Positions 23,101 to 33,960 of a DNA stretch of 64,000 nucleotides are shown one piece after another. A program made the position numbers and the translations under genes. Source of the DNA: Quercus robur (lineage: Eukaryota > Streptophyta > Magnoliopsida > Fagales > Fagaceae); the NCBI RefSeq assembly GCF_932294415.1, contig NC_065536.1, positions 32,941,354 to 33,005,353 on the forward strand, given 5' to 3'. Each line of letters starts with the position of its first letter. Position 1 is the stretch's first letter. The notes beneath the pieces are model-generated. The model worked only from the letters and a program-made list of their open reading frames with translations, did no database searches and was not told where the DNA came from.

Positions 23101-26100
23101 GGAAAGGGTTTTACTGTAAATGTTGATATTTTCGTACGTAGTTGATTTTCTTTGTGATTGGATGGTGTTCTTGGCTTGTGAATTTTTATTAGAATACTGT
23201 TTGGGATTGGTTAAAATTGTTAGTTGGATTTTTTAAATACACATAAGACTAGGTTGTGGCCCAAGAAATTTCTATGGTGGTAGAGCTCCCACAACCCATG
23301 CTAGTATATTGGAAGATATACCCACTGCTTGAACCAACTTTTCTGTTAGTGTGCTTCATACAATTGTAAATGGGTGCAATTTATATTTTGAAAGGGGAAT
23401 TCTAACCATAACCTGTTTGCTTTACTAAATATTTATATAAAGTTTTTTTTGATAGGTAAAGGTTTATTAAATGCAAGAAATATTTATTTAAAATTACTCA
23501 AGGTTATTGAACTATTTACTGAAAGATCTTATTTTGTTCAGTAACAATTAGTAGTTACTGATAATGATACTTTTTGAATTTTTTTAGTTTCACGTACTGA
23601 TGAATAAAAATAGCTTGACCAGGCTGCAGTCCTAGAAAATCCCATTTTAAAAAGGTTTTTCTTTCTTTTATCTTGTTCAAGTTTTGGTACAACCACTGGG
23701 CATTCTCATCAACTCCATCATCTTATGCTTCATAGTGAATTTATTTCCATTATTTTCTTGTATACTTCCTTTGCACTTGGGTTGCACCCCCCCCTTCCCC
23801 TTTTTAGCTTTATTAATGAATCATTTACTAACAAAAAAAGTGCCTATAAAAAAAAGTGAATTTATCCCCAATAATATATAGTAATGTCAATGAATACATG
23901 CTAAGGGCATCAAATTAGTCCCAATTCTTCTCTTGTGGTTATGTGTTTAAAAGTGTTTCTCTGTAGAAAAATTTGTTGAATAATTTTTTTCTTTTATGTT
24001 GAAACTGTTGTAGGTTAGTGATGAAGCTAGGCTTGAAAAGGTTTTGAAGGATGCTGCCATGAAAGACGACTGTTATTTTAACAACTTTAAATGACGCATG
24101 GGCAGCTCCAAATTCTGTGATTGATCTCTTCCTAGAGAGCTTTAGAATTGGGGATCGCACCCATAGGCTTTTGAACCATTTGGTGATTGTTGCCCTGGAT
24201 CAAAAGGCTTTTGCACGTTGTCTGGTTATACATACCCATTGCTTTTCTCTTGTCACTGAAGGAGTAGATTTTCATCAGGAGGCATATTTTATGACCCCTG
24301 ATTACTTGAAGATGATGTGGAGAAGGATTGATTTCCTGCGTTCTGTTCTTGAGATGGGATACAATTTTGTTTTCACGGTAATCTCTTTCCTCTAACCTAT
24401 GCACACTCACAAGTGCACAAGCACTCATGCTCAAAATTAATTCTACCAATTTGTAAAACCTTCTTTGAGTCTGTTCCTTTTGCTCCTTGTGATTGTTTTT
24501 CTTTGAGATTGATCATTACTGAATGTAACTTTCCTTTTATGTAAGGGGTGGAGCTAGGATTTTCAAAATGTGGGGCCCAAAATAGGGAGATGAGTGTGTG
24601 TAGACTTGTAAGTGCCATGCTCAAGTCATGTAAGTGACTATCTTATAGGTTGACCAAGTGTATATCCTCATCACTTTAACAACATAATCAATTGGCATTT
24701 GAAAATAGAAAGAAAAGCTTTAGATATTGAAGAAGTGAAGAGTTGAGTACACCTGTGTATTTCATTTGACTGGGGAGGTGGGTTTAGATAGTGAAGTGGA
24801 GAGTTTTTTGCAGAATTGACAAGGAGCATATATTGAAAATTACATTTTGGCTTTTGATATTGAAGAAGTGAAGAGTTGAGTACATTTGTGTAATTTGCTT
24901 GGCTGGGGAGGTGAAAGGTTGAGATAGTGAAGTGGAGAGTTTACTACATTTACATTTGGTTTGATAGGGGTAGATGTTGGGTAGTGTAAGATTTAATGCT
25001 GGGAATTATCTAGTGGATTTACCATTGGATGGGGCTGCTTTCACCTAGTTTAGAGATGTTGAGCTGCAAGCTATGTCCCGTATAGACAGGATTCTAGTCT
25101 CTGTGGATTGGGTGGATCATTTCGGGATTGTGTCTCAAAGGGTTCTCCCTTGTGTTATTTCCGATCATTGTCCACTCTTGGTGGAAGCTGGTGGAGTGGA
25201 TAGGGGTCGCTGTGCTTTTAAGTTTGAGAATATGTGGCTTGGAGTTGAGGTTTTTGTCGAGAGAGTTAAACAATGGTGGGAGGGGTATAGCTTTTTGGGC
25301 TCCCCAAGTTTCATTCTAGGTAAAAAATTAAAGGCTCTGAAAGAAGATCTTAAGAAGTGGAATAAGGAGGAATTTGGAGATTTGGCATTTAGGAAGAAGT
25401 GTTTGCTGTTTGAATTAATGGGTCTAGATGCTAAGGAAGAATTGTTGGGCCTCTCTAATGAGGAAGAATCCCGCTAAACTCAGGTTAAAGGTGATATTGC
25501 AGCTTTAGCCGCTTTAGAAGAGACTTTTTGGAGACAAAAGTCTCATGCTTTGTATGTGAAGGAGGGAGATAACAACACTTGGTTCTTTCATAGACTAGCG
25601 AACTCTCATAGAAGAGCTAATCACATTAGAAGCATCAAGGTAGATGGTGTCTTATATGAGGATGGACCTACTATACAATCTCAGGTGGTTTAGTTCTATC
25701 AAAATCTCTACACAGAGACAGATATGTGGCGTCTAACTGTGGATGGATTGGATTTTGCTTGCATTGGAGAGGATGCTTTGTTAGGGAAATGGTTATGGAG
25801 GTTTGGGCGAGAAGGCACTCATCTTTGGAGGAGGGTTATTGCATCTAAATATGGAGAGGGTCAAGGGGGGTGGACTACTAAAATATGTAGAAGGGCCCAC
25901 GGATGTGGTCCATGGCGGGGTATTCATGATGGTTGGGAGAGGTTCTCCAACCATGTGGCCTTAGTGGTGGGCGATGGCACTCGTATTCTTTTTTGGCATG
26001 ATAAGTGGGTTGGAGATAACTCACTTAAAAGGCTTTATCCTCAGTTGTATGTGTGTTCTAATGACAAGGAAGCTTGCATTTCTGATGTATTATGCTATCA

Positions 26101-29100
26101 GGAGGGACTGGAGGGTGGTAATGATAGAATCTGGAATTTGAGATTTCATAGGGATTTTCATGAAAGGGAATTAGGGGCTGCCTGCTCTTTCCTTGAGTTC
26201 ATTCAATCTCGGATCCCTAGGGGTGGGGTGAGTGACACTTCTCACTGATGTCTCAAAGGGAATGACAAGTTTGAAACCCGGTCCTATTACAATATCATTA
26301 GGGGTGTAGCTGCCTCCAATTTTCCGTGGAAGGGTGTTTGGAAAGCTAAGATCCCTAGGAGGGTGGCATTTTTTGTGTGGACAGCGGTTCATGGGCAGAT
26401 CCTTACATTGGATAATCTTATGCTTAGGGGGCGCATTTTGGTGAATAGGTGTTGTGTGTGCCATCAGAATGAGGAAACTGTGGATTATCTTCTCCTCCAT
26501 TGTCCGGTAGCTCACTCTCTGTGGGTTATATGCTTCAGATCTTTGGGACACAACGGGTCATGCCAGGCTCTGTGGAAAGCTTGGTGTATTGTTGGAGTTT
26601 TGGGTTGGGAAAATTTAATTCAAACATATGGAATATGGTTCCTAGCTGTTTGATGTGGATTGTTTGGACGGGAAGAAATCGATGCTTTTTTGAGGATATT
26701 GAGAAATCCTTGGTTCAATTACAAGCTCTATGCCAGAAGACCTTATTGGATTGGTCTAGGTGTTGGGGCTTCTCGGATTGCTCCACTATCTTCAAGTTTA
26801 TTTCTTCTCTTAGTATTGCTCTCTAAGTTTGTTCTTGTTGTTTGTTGCTGTTTGTTTGTTTGTTGCTTTTCCTTGTGTTCATCATCATGAACACCTTGTA
26901 TTGGCTTACATTTGTTTTCAGTTTGTTTTAATAATATTCTTATTACCTATCAAAAAAAAGATTTAATGCTGGGTTTCTTGGGCCAAAGATAGAAAGGAGG
27001 TGTTTGACGAATGGATGTACTAAAATTTTTCAACCAACAAAAATAGAGTGATATACTTTCAATGAGGGATTAGAGTAATTCCTCAATTGGACAAACTTAT
27101 TTCCAACTCCCAGAATGCATTTGTAGGGGGAAGACAGATTCTGGATTCTGTTCTTATAGCAAATGAATGTTTGGATAGTAGATTGAAGAGTGGTATTCCG
27201 GGTGTGATCATTAAGTTGGATATAGAGAAGGCTTATGATCATGTAAATTGGAATGCTTTGTTTTACTTAATGGAGAGGATGGGTTTTGGGGAGAAATGGG
27301 GGAGGTGGATGAAGGCTTGTATCACTTCAGTTCGTTTCTCAGTGCTTATTAATGGATCCCCGGCTGGCTTTTTTGGTAGCTCTCGTGGTCTTCGTCAAGG
27401 AGATCCTTTATCTCCTCTTTTGTTCTTGTTGGTGATGGAAGTGTTGAGCAGGTTATTGAGGAGGACAGAAGAGGGTGACTTTCTTAGGGGGTTTCAAGCA
27501 AGCCCCAATGCAAGAGGAGGTTTGCATATCTTTCATCTATTGTTTGCTGATGATACTATTATTTTCTGTGACGCGTCAAGGGAACAATTATTATATATAA
27601 GGATGGTGTTGATCTTTTTTGAAGCTATTACAGGCTTAAAAGTAAATGTTGGCAAGAGTGAAGTTGTGCCAGTTGGTGAGGTTGGGAATTTGGGTGCTTT
27701 GGCTCGCATTCTATGTTGTAAGGTTGGGCGTCTGCCTATGTCTTATTTGGGAATGCCTCTTGGGGCTCATTTTAAGGATGCTTCGATCTGGAATCCTATT
27801 TTAGAGAGGGTGGAGAAAAAGCTTGCTGGTTGGAAGAGGTTGTATTTGTCAAAAGGAGGTAGGCTTACTTTATTGAAGAGTACTTTGTCGAGTCTCCCAA
27901 CTTATTATCTATCGCTGTTTACAATTCCGCAACACATAGCAAATCGATTGGAGAGGATTCAGAGGAATTTCCTGTGGGGGAGTTCTGATGATGTTTTTAG
28001 ATATCCGCTTGTTGCTTGGGATAAGGTTGTTTGGTCGGTGGAGATAGGGGGTTTGGGGATTCGGAAGATTGGGCTTTTCAATCAAGCTCTACTTGGGAAA
28101 TGGCTTTGGCGATTTGGGAAGGAAGTTACTCATTTATGGCGTCAGGTAATAGCCACCAAATATGGAGAGGATAGTGGAGGTTGGTGCACTAGACTTGTGA
28201 GAGGGACTCATGGTTGTGGGTTATGGAAGAATATCAAGAAAGGTGCAGGCAATTTTTTTAGTCATGTGGTGTATGAAGCAGGAGAGGGCAATCGTATTCG
28301 GTTTTGGCACGACTCTTGGAGCGGTCCTACTCCTTTGAAGGAATTATACCCGGAATTGTTTGCATGTGCTGTGGTTAAGGAAGCTCTGATTTCTGACATG
28401 TTAATCTTTGCACCAGATGGGGGAGGTAGGAGTTGGAACTTCCGTTTCCGTTGTAATTTTAATGAAGGGGAGTTGAGGAGATTTTATTCTTTCTATGGGC
28501 ATGTTTCTGCCAGGATTCCTAGTGGGGAGGGGGAGGACATTTTGATCTGGCAATTGAATCGTAATGGTGTTTTTGATGTGCGATCCTTTTATATTGCTTT
28601 ATTGAAAGCCCCTTCTGTTTCTTTCCCTTGGCAGAGCATTTGGTGTGTAAAGGTACCTAAAAGGGTCTCTTTCTTTTTATGGACTGCTGCTAGGGGTGGG
28701 ATTCTTACTATTGATAATCTAGTTAAGAAGACCTTGCCCCTTGTCAACTGGTGTTGTTTATGTAGGTGTGATGAGGAGACTGTGGATCACCTTTTGATCC
28801 ATTGTAAGTTTGCATCTGCTTTGTGGAGTGAGGTCCTTAGTATGTTTGGGGTTCAGTGGGTGATGCCGGACACTATTGTTTCTCTTCTTTTTGCTTGGAG
28901 GAATTGGTTGGGAACTTACTCTTCAAAGGTTTGGAATTTGGTACCGGCTTGCCTCATGTGGTTAGTATGGAAGGAACGCAATACCCGAACTTTTGAGGAC
29001 GTTGAGAGTTCTATAGATAAGTTGAAGACCTTGCTTGTTAGGACTTTGTTTGAGTGGTCTCGTATTTGGGGGCTTACGCATTGTAGTGCCTTGTCTGATT

Positions 29101-30584
29101 TCCGTAACTCTATTAGTCTTTCCTTATGATTTGACTGTATCTGTTTCAAGGGCAGTGTGTTTACAATCGTAAACACATTGTTCTTTTTCATCAATAAAAC
29201 TCTTATTATCTATCAAAAAAAAAAAAAAATGTAAACCTGATGTGCATTTACATTATGCATAAAAAACCTTTAGCTGTTCTGTGTATGATTTGCTTGAATG
29301 AGCATTTTGAAGAAACCTCTACCCAGTTATTGTTATAAAAATAACAAGATTCTTGAGTTCAATTTACCACATTCGTTCTTAGATAACTTCAATTTGATTA
29401 AAACGAAAATAAAAAGAGGAAAAAAGAGCTGGAAACTGTTCCTATTGAAATTGTGAAAAATATAATATCAACCCTTTTGACTAGAACTTTTGCCAAAACT
29501 CACTGTAGCTTGAGGTCTGTAAGAGGGACTGAAAATGAAATTTTGAAGTTTGTAGAGAAACAATTCAAAGCATTATAAAACACACTCTTTAGTTCAACTA
29601 TTAAACTAGGAAAATTGAGAAATTGTGACACACTTGATAAGAAATGTCAGATTAGATGTACTCCAAAGGTTTCTTCAGTGGTATTTAGAATGAGCAACTT
29701 CCAAGGTATTTCTATTTTATGGATCACATTACAACTGTTAGGTAGTATGATAATGTTGATGGCTTAACATTTTATCATTACTATTAGCTGTAGCCTTTAT
29801 TATGTCTGTATCTCGTGTTATGTTTCCTATCCAATTCAGAAAAGTTCTTCATATTCAGTGGCTTTTTTTTTTTTTTTTTTTCATTTCCAGGATGCTGATA
29901 TCATGTGGTTCAGGGACCCATTTCCACGGTTTTATTTGGATGCAGATTTCCAGATAGCATGTGATTATTTTGTAGGTGATTCTGATGATGTACAGAATAG
30001 ACCCAATGGAGGGTTTAACTATGTAAAGTCAAATAACCGGTCAATAGAATTCTACAAATTTTGGTACTCTTCGCATGAAACTTATCCTGGATACCATGAT
30101 CAAGATGTCCTTAATATAATCAAGTTTCATCCATTCATCATGGAAATTGGTCTAAAGATGAAATTCTTGGACACTGCTTACTTTGGTGGGTTCTGTGAAC
30201 CTAGCAAAGATTTGAATCAAGTTTGTACAATGCATGCAAATTGTTGTTATGGTCTGAATAGCAAGGTTAATGATCTCAGAATTATGCTTCAAGATTGGAA
30301 GCAATTTTTGTCTTTGCCACCAAGTTTGAAAAGATTGTCAATTTTATCCTGGAGGGTTCCACAAAATTGCAGGTACAAAGAACATTTATTCCTTGCTGTG
30401 TTGATTTCATTACAAAATTAGTGCTGAAGATATTATGCATTTTCAGTTACTGTATGAAACCTTTATTTTTATATGGATTATTAATCTGTGCAACTTTCTT
30501 TTCAGTCTTGATTCTCTCAAGCATTATGATTCCCGGGCCCCGGCCCCGGCCCCAGAGAAGGATGCTCAAGGATTGCCAGAGTGA
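20180..30584 (+). CDS. Nucleotide-diphospho-sugar transferase family protein (PF03407), with a frameshift
   Basis: Four exons are supported by splice sites and phase: 20180-20479, 24014-24377, 29891-30372 and 30506-30584. The product would be about 408 residues, usual for the Arabidopsis At4g15970-like family of probable Golgi glycosyltransferases. Residues 15-45 are Ser-rich (TTC and AGC runs). A hydrophobic segment at about 59-73 (FLLLVSFSLCCLVLV) fits a type II membrane anchor. Met46 is a possible alternative start. The catalytic domain has MTPDYLKMMWRRI and the DxD-type motif DADIMWFRDPFPRF at the start of exon 3. Then come NGGFNYVKSNNRSIEFYKFW, HDQDVLN and FGGFC, followed by CTMHANCC. 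Exon 2 is 364 nt and two bases short of the phase its neighbours need. The frame breaks near 24066, just before TVILTTLNDAW, and the wrong frame stops at 24091. Either the gene is damaged or the sequence has an error there. The sugar donor and acceptor are unknown. Confidence 0.88.
21831..22005. repeat. Three tandem copies of a 57-bp unit
   Basis: The word GGAGAAGAATATGGTATG recurs at about 21833, 21889 and 21947, each time followed by TTTAGTTAGTGGCAGTT and GTGACGATGT. It lies in intron 1 of the sugar transferase gene, within the copia remnant. Confidence 0.9.
22257..22308. repeat. Hexanucleotide (CGCACC)n tract
   Basis: About eight copies of CGCACC. Adjacent sequence (22012-22110) is rich in GGCCGAAAC/CCGAAACAG words. 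Intronic. Confidence 0.9.
22600..24013. other. Rest of intron 1, no gene
   Basis: AT-rich intron sequence. A stretch at about 23680-23850 ends in TTAGCTTTATTAATGAATC and an A-rich tail, and may be a LINE 3' end. It closes with a normal acceptor, TTGTAG, at 24008-24013. Confidence 0.5.
25004..26957 (+). mobile_element. L1-type LINE, 5' truncated, RT deleted
   Basis: A 16-bp target duplication, AAGATTTAATGCTGGG, flanks it (24988-25003 and 26958-26973), and a short A tract precedes the right copy. Coding order is: the C-terminal endonuclease (DLPLDGAAFT near 25014, MSRIDRILVS near 25073, ISDHCPLL near 25163), the linker with KEGDNN (25560), and NLYTETD (25710). The frame then jumps from LDFACIGED to ALLGKWLWRFG, deleting the whole RT. 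The thumb and zinc-ribbon part (zf-RVT, PRRVAFFVWTA near 26360) completes it. Stops break the frame. It lies in intron 2 of the sugar transferase gene in the same orientation. Confidence 0.93.
27084..29229 (+). mobile_element. L1-type LINE, 5' truncated, intact RT frame
   Basis: It begins inside the RT domain and ends in a poly-A tract (29215-29229), preceded by an AATAAA-like signal. It belongs to the same family and orientation as the LINE at 25004-26957, only about 110 bp downstream. I could not find a clear target duplication, so the left edge is approximate. It is also inside intron 2 of the sugar transferase gene. Confidence 0.88.
27087..29129 (+). CDS. LINE ORF2 protein, C-terminal 680 residues (RT and zinc ribbon)
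   Basis: An uninterrupted frame covers most of a reverse transcriptase. It has NAFVGGRQILDSVLIANE near residue 12, KLDIEKAYDHVNW near 43, GLRQGDPLSPLLF near 101, the catalytic FADDTIIF near 152, and SYLGMPLG near 218. A C-terminal zf-RVT region follows, with FLWTAARG near 530 and a CCLC...CDEETVDHLLIHC block near 555-575. The endonuclease and the first RT motifs are absent, so the stretch cannot retrotranspose by itself. The in-frame Met at 27087 is not a true start; the frame is open slightly upstream. The lack of any stop over 2 kb suggests recent insertion. Confidence 0.92.
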   Translation: MDKLISNSQNAFVGGRQILDSVLIANECLDSRLKSGIPGVIIKLDIEKAYDHVNWNALFYLMERMGFGEKWGRWMKACITSVRFSVLINGSPAGFFGSSRGLRQGDPLSPLLFLLVMEVLSRLLRRTEEGDFLRGFQASPNARGGLHIFHLLFADDTIIFCDASREQLLYIRMVLIFFEAITGLKVNVGKSEVVPVGEVGNLGALARILCCKVGRLPMSYLGMPLGAHFKDASIWNPILERVEKKLAGWKRLYLSKGGRLTLLKSTLSSLPTYYLSLFTIPQHIANRLERIQRNFLWGSSDDVFRYPLVAWDKVVWSVEIGGLGIRKIGLFNQALLGKWLWRFGKEVTHLWRQVIATKYGEDSGGWCTRLVRGTHGCGLWKNIKKGAGNFFSHVVYEAGEGNRIRFWHDSWSGPTPLKELYPELFACAVVKEALISDMLIFAPDGGGRSWNFRFRCNFNEGELRRFYSFYGHVSARIPSGEGEDILIWQLNRNGVFDVRSFYIALLKAPSVSFPWQSIWCVKVPKRVSFFLWTAARGGILTIDNLVKKTLPLVNWCCLCRCDEETVDHLLIHCKFASALWSEVLSMFGVQWVMPDTIVSLLFAWRNWLGTYSSKVWNLVPACLMWLVWKERNTRTFEDVESSIDKLKTLLVRTLFEWSRIWGLTHCSALSDFRNSISLSL

Positions 30585-31140
30585 CTTGACTTGTATATAT
30601 ATTTTCCTGAAAAACCTTACCTTGAATGTGAATTTGTGAACATATCTGATGTCAATGTATCTCGGCGACGTTTCTTGTACATGTACGGCTGGGTCAATTG
30701 ACCTTGCATTTCTCCACCCCCAAGTAAGAGGAATTTGGGAAATAGGTGCATGCCACACATCTGAAGAAATGTCTTTTTGGAAGAGATGCCAGGAACCAGG
30801 AAGGAAAGTGCTACGCCAAAACTACTGGTCTGTTGTGGTTGTGAGAATTTGAACCTAGTGGAAGTTTCTCTTCACAGTGGTAGGACAAGCTTTGTTCCAC
30901 AATGGTTGCACAGGAAGATCTTTTGGACTATTTCCACTTCAATGGGAGACCTTTGGTAATAAATATTTCATCATGCGTGTATGCCATAAGAGCATTTCAC
31001 TTCCCATTCTTCAAATCATTTCTTAGCCAAACTGTATCTAGTTACTCGTCATCAGTTTTTGTAAAATTGCTACACCATGCGCTGTGGAGATGAGTTACTG
31101 TAGCATTTTTCATTTGGTGTTTATTTATAAATTCTAAGAA
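30585..31140 (+). other. Probable 3' UTR of the sugar transferase gene
   Basis: Non-coding sequence follows the stop at 30582-30584. It is less repetitive than the flanks and has no transposon signature. The end point is a guess. Confidence 0.4.
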
Positions 31141-32510
31141 CGCTGTCTGATTACATGAGATTTGATCTGATTACTGAAGAAGTAAAGGCATAGGATAGGG
31201 AGTGGAATGGAAGGAAAAGAAGAGGAGCTTTGATCTGATGGACGAGGAGGTGTAGGTGTGGACTGGAGGGGGTCAAGAGATCTAATTGCCAGTGTGATGT
31301 CTCAACTCCGCATTGTGACGCCAATGGATCTATTGCTATTGTCATTATCGTGATTCGTGACCCCAGAGTAGATCATTATCTACTATGGTGACCCTTGCAT
31401 TGTACTTTGCCGAAACAACGTTGCTTTCCCATTCTTAGTCGATCATAACGTCATCTATTTTGAAAGGAGAGATGGTTGGCATCTCCCCTAACAGGGACAG
31501 GAACAGCCTTCAAGCTTTACCTGTTACCTAAACATCCGGATAAGGTAATTTATTTATGAAGGAGCAAACAAAACAAAAAAAAAGTATTGTGTTATATTTT
31601 TTGTGCCGGCTATGATTTTGGTGACTCGAGTTGATGCCGTTGGGCAGTGAGCAGACCAAAAGGGGAAGGTAGGGGAGGTTGGTGTTGTAAGTACGGTGAT
31701 TTAAATGAGGCCTCATTTGGTAAGGCTGTTTAAACAACGAAAATTGTTGTTTAAATACCACAACACGTATTTCTATACATTTTTTCATCTATATGTATCT
31801 TTACAAAACTTAAACAATGTTACTAAAAATCTCTTATCAAAAGTGTGGAAGTATTGGGTGGTATGTAAAGGTAGTTGGGTACTGAAAATGGAGTAAAAAA
31901 TAATTGAGAATGATTTGAATGGAGATAGGGAGTGGGATATGTATAGTGTATTTTAAAAGTAGGTAGCTAAATTAGAAAGAGAGTTTTTATTTCAAATTTT
32001 GGCTCATTCTTATTATTATTATTTTTTAAAAATGGGATATGAATGCTCTAAAAGACCTGCATATTGGCATGTCCATGCTTTACACCCCATGTGTATACAC
32101 GAATGGTTGTGTATGGGGGTATGGCAAAACCTATGAACCGTGCATGTGCATTCTAACCAGTACAGTACACATATAAGGAGAAGGAGATAAACATAATTTA
32201 AAAAAAAAAAAAAAACCTATTAGATAAGTAAATAACACGTAAATAAGTAAACCCATTCGTATAAGTATCAAACTTAAAAAGAAAAAAGAAAAAAAAAAAA
32301 AAAAAGAAACAGAGAAAGAAAGAGTCAAAAGCCCAAAAGACAAAGAACCTAAAACCTACAGAGAGAGAAATGGCGGAGCGAGAGAGAAGGAGCTTTGGGG
32401 TCGCCGGATGTCGAAGGGGGTTCGGTTGTCACTGATCTACTCCAAAAAGGCACACTTCACAGATAAAATCAGAGAACTAAGGGAAAGAGAGAGGTGTTAG
32501 TCCAAATCCT

Positions 32511-32511
<1 letters not shown>

Positions 32512-32567
<56 letters not shown>
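32512..32567. repeat. (CT)n microsatellite
   Basis: About 28 uninterrupted CT units. Confidence 0.97.
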
Positions 32568-32573
<6 letters not shown>

Positions 32574-32579
32574 TAAGTT

Positions 32580-32771
32580 TTGCCGTGTCTGGGAGATTTC
32601 GGCGTGTCATAACCGTGTCTGTGACATACCCAGATTTTTTTCAAAAAAGAAAAAAAGAAAAAGGAAAACACTCGTCAGGTATAGATTTTAGGGGTGTCTT
32701 ACTAGTACCCGTGTCGGATACGTGTCGAACACAAGTACTTGGCCAAAATCGCCGTGTCCGTGCAACATAGT
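32580..32771. mobile_element. CGTGTC-rich repeat, end of a TIR element
   Basis: The stretch is full of CGTGTC words. Its right end reads GCCGTGTCCGTGCAACATAG, inverse of TGCACGGACACGGC. The TIR element at 62443-62917 has similar ends and also carries a GA/CT microsatellite, so the two probably belong to one family. The left end of this copy is not defined. Confidence 0.45.
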
Positions 32772-32936
32772 CTAGATGTATATGATATTGGAAAATTAGT
32801 ATAACATAACACATATGCACTACATAGAATCTAAAAATTATTTGGAGAAAAATTTTCATACTATGCATGAATTGCAACAATTTTGAATAGTAATAGTTTT
32901 GCATATCTTATATTGCAGACATTACAACTCAAAGTG

Positions 32937-33960
32937 TAGGTTATATATCGACCACGTTTAATTAATTCAATTACTCAAGTTGATTAATTAGTCAAATTAC
33001 ATGCAAATTAGATTTAGGCACAATCAAATCACCAAACTAAATAGAGTACAATGGAAAATAAGTTTGATCACTATGGGGAAAGATCCTTTTAGGCAAAATA
33101 CCACCGGTTGAATTTTAGGTCACCACTCACAAAAAATCCACTAACAAGAAAAAATAGTTACAAGTATAAGGAATCTTACCCTACATGCCTATCCTGAAAT
33201 ACCTACCTACAATAGAACGTATTAAGCTATGTTAGTCTCAACTCTAATTCTCAATTAAACTTGATCGTATAGAAAACTTCTCATTTGCATGAATCTCCCT
33301 ATCCATGACTAACTCCACAACAATTTTTTTTTGGGTAACTTTGTAGAGTTCTTCAATCCGCGCTTGGATTGTAGAAGACTTTTCATTTGCATAAATCTCC
33401 CTATCCATGAATGACTCTACAACAAACCTTTTTATTTTTTATTTTATTTTATTTATTTTATTGTTGTGGCTTTGTAGAGTTTTTCAATTCATGCTTGGAT
33501 GAATTAGAAGTAGCTTGGCACAAAACTCTAGGTACACAAATATTGCAGCAACTCTTGTTATGCGTGAGTCTCTCTGTCTCTATCGATAGCTATAAAATAT
33601 CTCTTTTATGTACTATAGAACTCTAGTACACAAATCCCTAGGAAGCTAAGTTATTATAGGTTGAAAACTGAATTGTATATTCAAATTACCTAAGGCTAGA
33701 TAGATGGAAAGGTGTCAAGCAAGAGTCAAGGTTTATTAACTCACGATAGATCGACAGGTATCGAGAAAATATCGAGACCTACAATTTCATCTTTTCTTGA
33801 ACAGTTTTTTTAGTAGCTTTGTGTGTTCAATAATACCACTTATTATAACCTCATAGTCTTCTTAAACACATTAAAAACTAACACTCAATTACATATAAAG
33901 TTGTTTTATCTATAAGATATGACAACCACATAAAATATTACCCTTACACAACGATCAAAC
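32937..33960. repeat. Dispersed 1-kb repeat, LTR-like, copy 1
   Basis: Colinear with 48794-49815. Shared words include CAAATCACCAA(A)CTAA, GGTCACCACTC, GTTACAAGTA, a GTACAAATA(C/T)(T)GCAGC block, and ATTAAACACAT/ACACATTAAA near the end. The second copy interrupts a LINE, so this is a mobile sequence. It may be a solo LTR. Confidence 0.5.

Noticed and set aside
26171..26551. Open frame of 126 codons on the minus strand
   Set aside because: It is the complement of the LINE zinc-ribbon region and has no motif of its own.
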